Shown here: positions 57,792 to 64,000 of the stretch, piece after piece | Numbering within the stretch: the stretch's first letter is position 1 | How the letters are laid out: the number at the start of each line of letters is the position of its first letter | Origin: Streptomyces sp. HM190 | GTDB taxonomy: Bacteria > Actinomycetota > Actinomycetes > Streptomycetales > Streptomycetaceae | Length of the DNA: 64,000 bases | Assembly (NCBI RefSeq): GCF_009857135.1 | Contig: NZ_CP047318.1 | Location: 7,440,001-7,504,000, forward strand | Direction of reading: 5' to 3' | Notes under the pieces: model-generated | Seen by the model: the letters and a program-made list of their open reading frames with translations, nothing else | Databases searched by the model: none | What the model was told of the DNA's origin: nothing | Position numbers and translations under genes: made by a program

Positions 57792-58496
57792 ATGACCTTG
57801 GACCGCTCGGCCGCTGCCCCGCCGGCCGACCACGCACGCGCCGAGCGCATCCTGGCCGCCGCGCGCGAACTGCTCTTGGCGTGGGGCTACAAGCGGGTCA
57901 CCGTGGATGAGATCGCGCGCCGCGCCCGTATCGGGAAGGGCACCGTCTACCTCCACTGGAAGACGAAACAGACGCTGTTCGCCGAACTGCTGCGGCGTGA
58001 ACTCCACGAGGCGCTCGGCGTCCTCGCTGCCGAGATCAGAGAGAACTCCGCTGCCGCCCTGCCCAGCAAGGTGGTACGGGAGGTGTTCCTGCAGCAAACC
58101 CGCAACCCCGTCACGCGGGCCATCCATGCCGGTGACAGCGAAATCCTCGGCGCGCTCGCCGTCACCCCGGCCGGCCGTCCCGTCATCCAGGAACTCGGCT
58201 TCCACACCCTGCTCGCCCGCCTCGTCGAGGTATGGCGCACGCATGGGCTGATGACCGTCACGGCCCCGGCGGCGGACCAGATCTACACGATCGACGCGGT
58301 GCTGACCGGATTCATCACGGGGGGCCTCGCCGTCCCGGGCGAGGACGTCCGCCCGGACCATCGGGCCGACCTGCTCGGCCACACGATCAAAGCAGCCCTG
58401 GAAACCTCCGTCACGCCGGACGAGGCCGTCCTCCGTGAGGCGGCCCAGGACGTGCTCGCCGCCCTGGGGGCGGCCCGGGGCACGCTCATGACCTGA
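57792..58496 (+). CDS. TetR/AcrR family transcriptional repressor
   Basis: A protein of 234 residues from ATG 57792 (a GTG two codons upstream is possible). The helix-turn-helix reads RAERILAAARELLLAWGYKRVTVDEIARRARIGKGTVYLHWKTKQTLFAELL at about residues 18-70. The C-terminal domain contains LGFHTLLARLVEVWRTHG and TIDAVLTGFITGGL. It is divergent from the FAD monooxygenase and shares the long palindromic operator, so it most likely represses both until the monooxygenase substrate binds. Confidence 0.92.
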   Translation: MTLDRSAAAPPADHARAERILAAARELLLAWGYKRVTVDEIARRARIGKGTVYLHWKTKQTLFAELLRRELHEALGVLAAEIRENSAAALPSKVVREVFLQQTRNPVTRAIHAGDSEILGALAVTPAGRPVIQELGFHTLLARLVEVWRTHGLMTVTAPAADQIYTIDAVLTGFITGGLAVPGEDVRPDHRADLLGHTIKAALETSVTPDEAVLREAAQDVLAALGAARGTLMT

Positions 58497-58599
58497 CGGT
58501 GGCCCTCCGCGCCCGCCGCAGCTTCGCTGTCCCCGGCGCCGGTGATCACCGCGGGGCGGGCCGGCGGCCGGCCCGACACCGTTCCGCAACGACGACGGC

Positions 58600-58838
58600 G
58601 GCGCCCGGCAACTCGAACAGTCTCCCGTTGCCGCCCTCGGCGGCCTCCGCGTTGGCCCAGCTTTTGCCGATCGCCACCAGGACCTCGTGCTCGCGCTCGC
58701 TCAGCGTCCGCACCCTGGGGTCGGTGTGCGGCTCTGCGGGGGCGGCGGGAGGGAGGACTCGATGGGCGTGGGAGTCCAGCGGGCGTCCGGTCAGTCTCGG
58801 AGCGACGACGGCGTCGCCTGCCGCCACCGCAAGGATCC
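58600..58838 (-). pseudogene. LuxR/NarL-type response regulator relic
   Basis: The minus strand encodes ILAVAAGDAVVAPRLTG..., the typical linker after a receiver domain, then RVRTLSEREHEVLVAIGKSWANAEAAE, the first half of a NarL-type helix-turn-helix. The receiver domain and the DNA-recognition helix are both missing, and the sequence turns abruptly into unrelated code at about 58840 and 58655. This is a central fragment of a two-component regulator left after a rearrangement. Confidence 0.7.
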
Positions 58839-59050
58839 CGGGGCCAACAGCATCTTCTCCAGCACCGTCGACATGACCGACACGCTGCGCCAGATGGTCG
58901 CGCAGGCCTCGGAGTTGAGCCCCGACGACATCGCCGCGCTCAGCCGGCACCGCAGGGACAACGTGCTGCGATGCGGCGACTACGACACCGTCACCCTCCA
59001 CATCCCGCCCGGTCCGTACGACAGCGCGCTTCCCCTTCCTGTGGACGGCC
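58839..59050 (+). pseudogene. Possible Tn3-type transposase C-terminal relic
   Basis: The plus strand reads GANSIFSSTVDMTDTLRQMV, SELSPDDIAALSRHRRDNVLRCGDYDTVTLHIPPGPYD. The pattern (hydrophobic N-x-x-D-x-T-x-x-LR, then LSP/aaLS, then RfGdY) resembles the C-terminal end of Tn3-family transposases, but the match is by eye and imperfect. The fragment starts exactly where the response-regulator relic stops, as expected if a transposon insertion followed by deletion made the junction. No terminal repeats are seen. Confidence 0.4.
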
Positions 59051-59185
59051 TCCGACAGCGCTCGAAGAACGCGCAGGTCGCACGAGGGGACCTGTCCCCG
59101 AGCGGTGGACAGGTCCCGGCCCGTGCTGGGGCGCCTGCCCATTGCTGGATAAGGTGATCACATGCAGCTGTTTGTGACGCCTCCG

Positions 59186-59209
59186 CCGCCCGCCGCTTAA
59201 GGCGGGCGG
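59186..59209. terminator. Perfect hairpin of unclear role upstream of the EamA gene
   Basis: CCGCCCGCC (59186-59194) and GGCGGGCGG (59201-59209) pair perfectly around GCTTAA. It could be a terminator for decayed leftward or rightward genes, or the hairpin end of a lost insertion element. The rest of 58497-59297 outside the two relics holds nothing I can support. Confidence 0.5.
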
Positions 59210-59297
59210 TCATGCAGAGCCATCCCGGGGCTCCCGGGGTGGCCGCGCGGGTTGCCCACGGAGACATCGTGATGGCAATCAATCGAGGAGACCTCAG

Positions 59298-60311
59298 TTG
59301 CAGTCCTCTTCCGCCCGGCCCGTTCGGCAGGGTGTTCTCTACGTCGCGATGGCGGCCACAGCGTGGGGCACTGGCGGTGCGGTGGCCGCTGAACTGTACG
59401 ACGTCGGCGGAATCGGCCCCATCTCTGTTTCCTTCTGGCGGTTCCTGACCGGACTCGGGCTGCTTCTGGCAGCTCACCTGGTGCGACGGTCTCGGCGGCC
59501 GGAGACGGCGCTGTCGCTGCGTGCGACGTTCGCGGCGAACCCGCGGCGGGCCCTGATCACAGGATTCGGGCTGGCGGTGTACCAGACGGCCTACTTCGCC
59601 TCCGTGCAGCAGGCCGGGCTGACCGTGGCCACGGTGGTGACCCTGGGCTCGGGTCCGGTGCTGGTCGCGGTCGGAGCCCGGCTCACGCTGGGCGAGCGGA
59701 CCGGCGTCGCCGGAACCGCCGCGTTGGCGAGCGGTGTTGTCGGCCTGGTGCTGCTGATGGGGGGCGCTGATGGGAGCACTGCCCCGGCTCCCCTCCTGGG
59801 CATCGGATACGCGCTGCTCTCCGCCGCCGGGTACGCGGGCGTGACGTTGCTGGGCCGCTTCTCCGGCCGGGAGAACGCCGGTGGCGCGTTCGAGTCCACA
59901 GTCACCGGTTTCGCGGTCGGCACGGTCTGCCTTCTGCCGATGGCTCTGCTGGAGGGCCTGGTGCCCGACATGGAGCGACCGGCATGGATCCTGGCTCTGA
60001 TCCTCTACCTGGGGGCTGCGCCTACAGCCCTGGCGTACACGTTGTTCTTCGCCGGCCTCGGCGCCGTACGGGCGACCACGGCGTCCGTGGTCGCCCTGGT
60101 CGAGCCGCTCACCGCGGCGGTCATCGGCATCCTGGTCTTCGATGAGCGGCTCAACGCGATCGTTCTCACAGGCACGGCCCTGCTGCTGTTCGCGGTTCTC
60201 TTCCTCGCCGCTGACGAGGGGGTTGGCCGAGCGGCTTCCCGAAGGACGTCCGACCCAAGTGCCGACCACGGTCAGCACCAGTCGCGCCCGGCCATGCCGA
60301 CGAAGGACTGA
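59298..60311 (+). CDS. EamA (DMT superfamily) transporter
   Basis: A protein of 337 residues from TTG 59298, with GAGGAG seven bases upstream. Ten helices in two EamA repeats can be seen: GVLYVAMAATAWGTGGAVAAEL, FWRFLTGLGLLLAAHLV, ITGFGLAVYQTAYFASVQQAGL and VATVVTLGSGPVLVAVGARL in the first; LLGIGYALLSAAGYAGVTLLG to TASVVALVEPLTAAVIGILVF in the second. Such proteins export amino acids, metabolites or drugs. The last about 40 residues are polar. It has its own hairpin terminator. The substrate is unknown. Confidence 0.92.
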   Translation: MQSSSARPVRQGVLYVAMAATAWGTGGAVAAELYDVGGIGPISVSFWRFLTGLGLLLAAHLVRRSRRPETALSLRATFAANPRRALITGFGLAVYQTAYFASVQQAGLTVATVVTLGSGPVLVAVGARLTLGERTGVAGTAALASGVVGLVLLMGGADGSTAPAPLLGIGYALLSAAGYAGVTLLGRFSGRENAGGAFESTVTGFAVGTVCLLPMALLEGLVPDMERPAWILALILYLGAAPTALAYTLFFAGLGAVRATTASVVALVEPLTAAVIGILVFDERLNAIVLTGTALLLFAVLFLAADEGVGRAASRRTSDPSADHGQHQSRPAMPTKD

Positions 60312-60333
60312 CGCCCAAGCACCATGCACAAGG

Positions 60334-60362
60334 CGGGCGGCGGCCGTTGAGGCCGTCGCCCG
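60334..60362 (+). terminator. Hairpin terminator after the EamA gene
   Basis: Twelve-base arms CGGGCGGCGGCC (60334-60345) and GGCCGTCGCCCG (60351-60362) pair with one mismatch around GTTGA, 22 bases after the stop. The remaining space to 60594 shows no gene and presumably contains the exonuclease promoter. Confidence 0.75.
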
Positions 60363-60594
60363 TCATGACAACCGGTAGCGCCGCCTCCGCCGCGTGGGCG
60401 TCGCCGGAGCCCTTCGCACGTGACATCGTCGGGCATGCGCACTGCGCAGTGCTTCGGATGGCTCGGCCAGGCTCTCGGGAGCGCCGCCCGCCTCGGGAAG
60501 TGCCCCAAGAGGATGCGACGCACCAGTCGACGGCCCGGGCCGTCCCCGTCCATGGGACACGTACGGCTCCCTACGGCCGTCGTACCCTCGGTCC

Positions 60595-61200
60595 ATGCGA
60601 CGCCACCGACCCTCCTTGCTGAACGTCATCGACGTGGAGGCGACCTGCTGGGACGGACAGCCGCCGCCCGGCTCGGTGAACGAGATCATCGAGATCGGTC
60701 TCGCCGTGGTGGACGTGTCGGCGCGCCGCCGCGTGTCCCGGAACCGCATCCTGGTTCGCCCGGTCCGATCGGCAGTGAGCGACTTCTGCACGGAACTGAC
60801 CGGACTGACCCAGGCCGAGGTGGACCGGGGCGTCGCCTTCGCCGAGGCGTGCCGGATCCTCGTCGAGGAGTACGACGCCGGGCAGCGCCCGTGGGCGAGC
60901 TGGGGCGAGTACGACCGTCGGCAGTTCGAGCGGCAGAGCCGGGCCGACGGGGTGGCCTACCCGTTCGGCTTTCCGACGGAGCGCACCCACACCAACGCGA
61001 AGGCCGTCTTCACCGAGGCCCACGGGCTCCGCGGGAAGCCGGGCATGGCCCAGGCGCTGCGGATCGCCGGACTCCCGCTGGAGGGGCGCCACCACCGCGG
61101 CGAGGACGACGCGTGGAACATCGCCGCCCTCGTCCTCGACCTGGTGGCCCGCGGGGCGTGGCCGGTCACGGAACCGGTCGTCGGGTCGCCCCGCCCGTAG
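60595..61200 (+). CDS. DEDDh-type 3'-5' exonuclease (ERI-1/KapD-like)
   Basis: A protein of 201 residues. The exonuclease motifs are NVIDVEATCWDG (Asp and Glu) near residue 10, ASWGEYDRRQFERQ near 100 with the second aspartate, and HRGEDDAWNIAAL near 167 with the catalytic histidine and last aspartate. The spacing matches the ERI-1/KapD group, which act on RNA or short single-stranded ends. It stands alone, convergent with an MFS gene; 12-base direct repeats CCCTCGTACCGG at 61202 and 61225 lie after the stop. The physiological role is unknown. Confidence 0.9.
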   Translation: MRRHRPSLLNVIDVEATCWDGQPPPGSVNEIIEIGLAVVDVSARRRVSRNRILVRPVRSAVSDFCTELTGLTQAEVDRGVAFAEACRILVEEYDAGQRPWASWGEYDRRQFERQSRADGVAYPFGFPTERTHTNAKAVFTEAHGLRGKPGMAQALRIAGLPLEGRHHRGEDDAWNIAALVLDLVARGAWPVTEPVVGSPRP

Positions 61201-61295
61201 GCCCTCGTACCGGTTCCTCAAGGCCCCTCGTACCGGCCCGCCTCAGTCGTCCAGGGCGCGTGCGCCTCGGCGAGTACGGTCGTGCGGTGGTCGTG

Positions 61296-62657
61296 TCAGG
61301 CGGTCGGCCGGGGGATCGGTGCGGCCGACGCGGACCGGGCGCGGCGCCGGTGCGCCGAGAGCGCGAGTCCGACGGCGCCGGCCGCCCCCATGGCCGCCAG
61401 GACGCCCATGGCGTTGGTCAGGCCACCGACGGCGGAGGCCAGCGCCAGCACCACGAGGGGGCAGACGAACTGGCCGATGAAGAAGGAGCCGGTCCACAGG
61501 CCCGTGCCGCGGCCCCGGTCGGCGTAGTCGAGCCGGGACATCGCCAGCGTGAGCAGACTCGGCAGCATGATGCCGCCGCCGAGGCAGTTGATCACGGCAC
61601 CGACGGTCAGCACGACGGGGTTGGGGGCGAACCAGATCACCGCGAAGCCGGCGGCGCACAGGCCGAAGACGAAGGGCAGCCAGCTCTCCGGTCCGCGACC
61701 CGACTTGGCGAAGGTGACGGCACCGGCCACGACCGCGGCGCTGGAGACGGCCGACGCCAGCCCGATCATGCCGGGGTCGGTCACGCCCATGTCGTCCAGG
61801 AGGAAGGACAGTTCGACCTGCACGGTGTAGAAGAGCAGGGCGCCGAAGACGGTGAGCGCACACGTCCCGGCCAGCGGCCGCCAGGGGAAGGCCCGCCGGG
61901 TCGCCCCGGCGGGGGCGGTGCCGACGGAGGACGCGGGTGCGGTCGCTTCGAGCGGTGTGGTCGGTTCGCTCGGTCGAGGGCCGCGCAGGGCCGCCGCCAT
62001 GGCGGGCGCGAGCAGCAGGCTCACTGCGTAGGCCCAGAACGGTGTGCGCCAGCCCGCCGAACCGGCCGCGCCGCCCAGCGCGAAGAACGCGGTCGCCGAG
62101 ACGGAGGCGCACATCGTCTGCAGGGCGAGGTACCGATCACGCTGCCGCCCGGAGTAGTGGTCGCCGATCAGCGTGGTGCAGCACGTCATGATGGCGGCCT
62201 CGACGACGCCGACCAGCGCGCGGGAGGCCACGATCGCGCCGAGGGAGTCCAGCCACAGCGGGGCCGTGCCGAACAGCGCGTAGAGCACGGTGGCGACGAC
62301 GAGCAGACGTCTGCGGCCGAGCCGGTCGACGACCACGCCGGCGAAGGGGGCCAGCAGCGCCAGGGAGAGGGCGGGGATCGTCAGGGCCATCGGGACCAGC
62401 GCGTCGACGCCCGGTGTGCCGGCGAAGTGGTCGCGCATCTGCGGCAGCACGGGGGCGATGAGCACGGCCCCCAGGATCGGCAGACAACTGCCGGCCATCA
62501 GCAGCGTGATGCGCAGCCGGTGGGCGGCGCCGGACACGGTGGTCTCGGGCGCGCTCTCCTCAGCCGGGTTGATCTCCCCGGCCGGGGCGTTCTCCGCGAC
62601 GTCGGACGGCGTCTGCGTCGGCGTCGGTGACGGGGGCGGGGGCACGGGTGCGGGCAT
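61296..62657 (-). CDS. MFS transporter (drug/metabolite efflux type)
   Basis: A protein of 453 residues from ATG 62657. A proline/alanine/glutamate-rich N-terminal arm of about 45 residues precedes twelve helices. MAGSCLPILGAVLIAPVLPQM is the first helix; FAGVVVDRLGRRRLLVVATVLYALFG carries the conserved loop 2-3 motif; SRALVGVVEAAIMTCCTTLIGDHY is helix 4-5. A long central loop (RPSEPTTPLEATAPASS) separates the halves. The motif set fits drug:H+ antiporter 1-like exporters. It is alone in its transcription unit. Confidence 0.92.
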   Translation of the reverse strand: MPAPVPPPPSPTPTQTPSDVAENAPAGEINPAEESAPETTVSGAAHRLRITLLMAGSCLPILGAVLIAPVLPQMRDHFAGTPGVDALVPMALTIPALSLALLAPFAGVVVDRLGRRRLLVVATVLYALFGTAPLWLDSLGAIVASRALVGVVEAAIMTCCTTLIGDHYSGRQRDRYLALQTMCASVSATAFFALGGAAGSAGWRTPFWAYAVSLLLAPAMAAALRGPRPSEPTTPLEATAPASSVGTAPAGATRRAFPWRPLAGTCALTVFGALLFYTVQVELSFLLDDMGVTDPGMIGLASAVSSAAVVAGAVTFAKSGRGPESWLPFVFGLCAAGFAVIWFAPNPVVLTVGAVINCLGGGIMLPSLLTLAMSRLDYADRGRGTGLWTGSFFIGQFVCPLVVLALASAVGGLTNAMGVLAAMGAAGAVGLALSAHRRRARSASAAPIPRPTA

Positions 62658-63344
62658 GCGGGAACTCCACCTGGCTGAGCGGGACGGGAAACGGGACGGG
62701 ACAGAGGGGCCCGGTCGCCCGTGGCGGGGGTCGCCCGGCCCACGGGGCGGAGCCGGGCGGTGCCGGAGCGGGGGGCGCCGGTGACTGCCGCGGTGGCGCG
62801 GGGGCCGGCCCACCGGTCCCCGGGTACGCGCCTCCCGGCGGCGGTGGGCGCGGTGGCTCCGGCGCCGGGTGGAGTCGACTATGGGGTATCGCGCGGGCCC
62901 TGCCCAGCCCTCTTCCGATCGCGATCCGGGATGGGGATCATCCATGCGCTGGATGGCACCCGTCGGCCGCGCGCCCGCGCGCCCGGGGTCCCTATAACGA
63001 CTCTGCGTAGTTCTAGGCCCGCACGCCCGCAGGGTCCCGGCGACCAGGAAGGGCGGCGGCACCTGAGGGCTGTCGACGGAGCCCTCCACGCGCGGTGCGA
63101 CGCCGAGCGGGCTCGACTGCCGTGCGGCCGGGGCGTCGTACGTGCGCCGGCGGACGCCCCGGGGACAGCCGCCCGGCGCTGTTCGCACGCCGGACCCCGG
63201 TCGGTCACACGCGCGCCACGGCCCCTTCCCCGGCCTTCGTTCCTCTTGGACCATTCCCCCGGGGGTACCGGAGAGCCCCGCACGGCACCCCCGGCGCGCA
63301 GGTCACATCCGACGCACCACGTCAGGACAAGAGGTCATCCACCC
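62658..63344. other. Long intergenic region before the phospholipase gene
   Basis: About 690 bases between divergent genes. The first half is very GC-rich low-complexity DNA; the open frames in it have no family motifs. An AT-richer patch, CCCTATAACGACTCTGCGTAGTTCTA, split over about 62990-63016, is the best place for a promoter. Short inverted repeats around GGATCATCC near 62936 were seen but are weak. No gene is supported. Confidence 0.5.
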
Positions 63345-64000
63345 ATGCCTGAAGTCAACCGGCGGCGATTCCTCCAGGTGGCGGGAGCCACCACGGCGTT
63401 CACCGCTCTGTCGGCCAGTATCCAGCGGGCCGCCGCACTGCCCGCGCACCACCGTTCCGGCACCATCGAGGACGTCGAGCACATCGTCGTCCTCATGCAG
63501 GAGAACCGGTCCTTCGACCACTACTTCGGCTCGCTGAGAGGGGTACGCGGCTTCGGCGACCCGCACCCGGTCACACTGGACAACGGGAAGCCGGTGTGGC
63601 ACCAGTCGGACGGCACCCGGGACGTCCTGCCGTTCCACCCCGAGGCCGACGACCTCGGCATGCAGTTCCTGGAGGGCCTCCCGCACGGCTGGTCCGACGG
63701 GCACGCCGCCTACAACGGCGGCAAGTACGACAGGTGGGTGCCCGCCAAGGGCACCACGACGATGGCGTACCTGACCCGCGAGGACATCCCGTTCCACTAC
63801 GCCCTCGCCGACGCCTTCACCGTCTGCGACGCCTACCACTGCTCGTTCATCGGCTCCACCGACCCCAACCGCTACTACATGTGGTCCGGCTGCACGGGCA
63901 ACGACGGCACCGGCGGTGGCCCCGTCCTCGGCAACGACGAACGCGGCTACGGCTGGACCACCTACCCCGAACGCCTCGAAGCGGCCGGGATCTCCTGGAA
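63345..64000 (+). CDS. Phospholipase C, phosphocholine-specific type; 3' end cut by window
   Basis: The first 218 residues are visible. A twin-arginine signal VNRRRFLQVAGATTAFTALSA covers about residues 4-25. The catalytic start of acid-phosphatase-like phospholipases, EHIVVLMQENRSFDHYFGSLRGVRGFGD, lies near 45-72, followed by NGGKYDRWVPAKGTTTMAYLTREDIPFHYALADAFTVCDAYHCS and STDPNRYYMWSG near 120-190, all typical. The enzyme is secreted folded and cleaves phosphatidylcholine or related lipids; in actinobacteria such genes are often phosphate-regulated, but no clear PhoP box was seen. Confidence 0.92.
   Translation, partial: MPEVNRRRFLQVAGATTAFTALSASIQRAAALPAHHRSGTIEDVEHIVVLMQENRSFDHYFGSLRGVRGFGDPHPVTLDNGKPVWHQSDGTRDVLPFHPEADDLGMQFLEGLPHGWSDGHAAYNGGKYDRWVPAKGTTTMAYLTREDIPFHYALADAFTVCDAYHCSFIGSTDPNRYYMWSGCTGNDGTGGGPVLGNDERGYGWTTYPERLEAAGISW

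Noticed and set aside
62658..63344. Several overlapping open frames before the phospholipase gene
   Set aside because: All are Arg/Pro/Gly-rich low-complexity translations of GC-rich DNA without start signals; the phospholipase start at 63345 with its Tat signal is the only convincing gene.
1..64000. CRISPR arrays, rRNA genes, intact IS elements or prophage
   Set aside because: No regularly spaced identical repeats with unique spacers, no rRNA-like sequence and no complete transposase or phage structural gene were seen; the short tandem arrays at 9365 and 40032 have no spacers.

Overview
The window is very GC-rich, tightly packed actinobacterial DNA and is almost certainly from a Streptomyces chromosome. 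Evidence for this is the codon bias, the many GTG/TTG starts, the abundance of TetR/AraC/IclR/MarR/DeoR/XRE regulators, the Tat-exported enzymes, and a pentose-phosphate operon ordered tkt-tal-zwf-opcA-pgi-gnd close to a Sfp-type PPTase. From memory, this layout recalls the second pentose-phosphate locus and the PPTase gene on the right arm of S. coelicolor. Both ends cut a gene: a saccharopine dehydrogenase at the left and a phospholipase C at the right.

Layout. 1-2.0 kb: two saccharopine dehydrogenase-like genes. 2.1-4.8 kb: TetR, a wrecked MFS pump and a serine hydrolase, behind three operator copies at exact 24-bp spacing. 4.8-5.8 kb: a PPOX/F420-type protein and a membrane protein. 5.9-11.3 kb: a shikimate/quinate catabolic island (MHS-type transporter, TetR, shikimate/quinate dehydrogenase, fused dehydroshikimate dehydratase) with matching TetR operators in front of the transporter and the dehydrogenase. 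11.6-20 kb: the pentose-phosphate operon, with several ATGA stop/start overlaps. 20-24 kb: AraC regulator, secreted GH16+CBM6 glucanase with a LacI-type operator, serine hydrolase. 23.9-29.3 kb: IclR and MarR divergent from an SDR-amidohydrolase-acyl-CoA ligase-MaoC operon of unknown substrate. 29.4-44.8 kb: a carbohydrate/phosphoester island (ABC importer, PfkB kinase, DeoR, GH4, GH38, phosphodiesterase, metallophosphoesterase, PHP-domain protein) that contains a shrunken lacZ relic. 45-48.3 kb: Ter-type ATP-grasp protein, metallophosphoesterase and PPTase. 48.4-53.5 kb: an XRE / HELWH metallopeptidase-like / 7-8 TM MAB_1171c-like / FAD-monooxygenase operon divergent from a stand-alone MmyB-type ligand-binding protein. 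53.6-55.8 kb: a Rieske oxygenase / 72-aa CHC protein / VanB-type reductase operon. 55.9-59.3 kb: a scarred region with IS3, LuxR and possible Tn3 relics around an intact TetR-FAD monooxygenase pair. 59.3-64 kb: EamA transporter, DEDDh exonuclease, MFS transporter and phospholipase C.

How genes work together. The shikimate island can import shikimate or quinate, oxidise it to dehydroshikimate and dehydrate that to protocatechuate; ring cleavage must be encoded elsewhere. The pentose-phosphate operon supplies NADPH and pentoses; 6-phosphogluconolactonase is absent from it. The 29-45 kb island looks built to strip phosphate from, import and hydrolyse a mannose- or glucose-containing glycan. The least understood units are the XRE/HELWH/MAB_1171c/FAD operon, the SDR-amidohydrolase-CoA ligase-MaoC operon and the 72-aa protein between a Rieske oxygenase and its reductase. 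No tRNA, rRNA, CRISPR array or intact mobile element was recognised. All calls come from reading the sequence; no database search or structure prediction was run.
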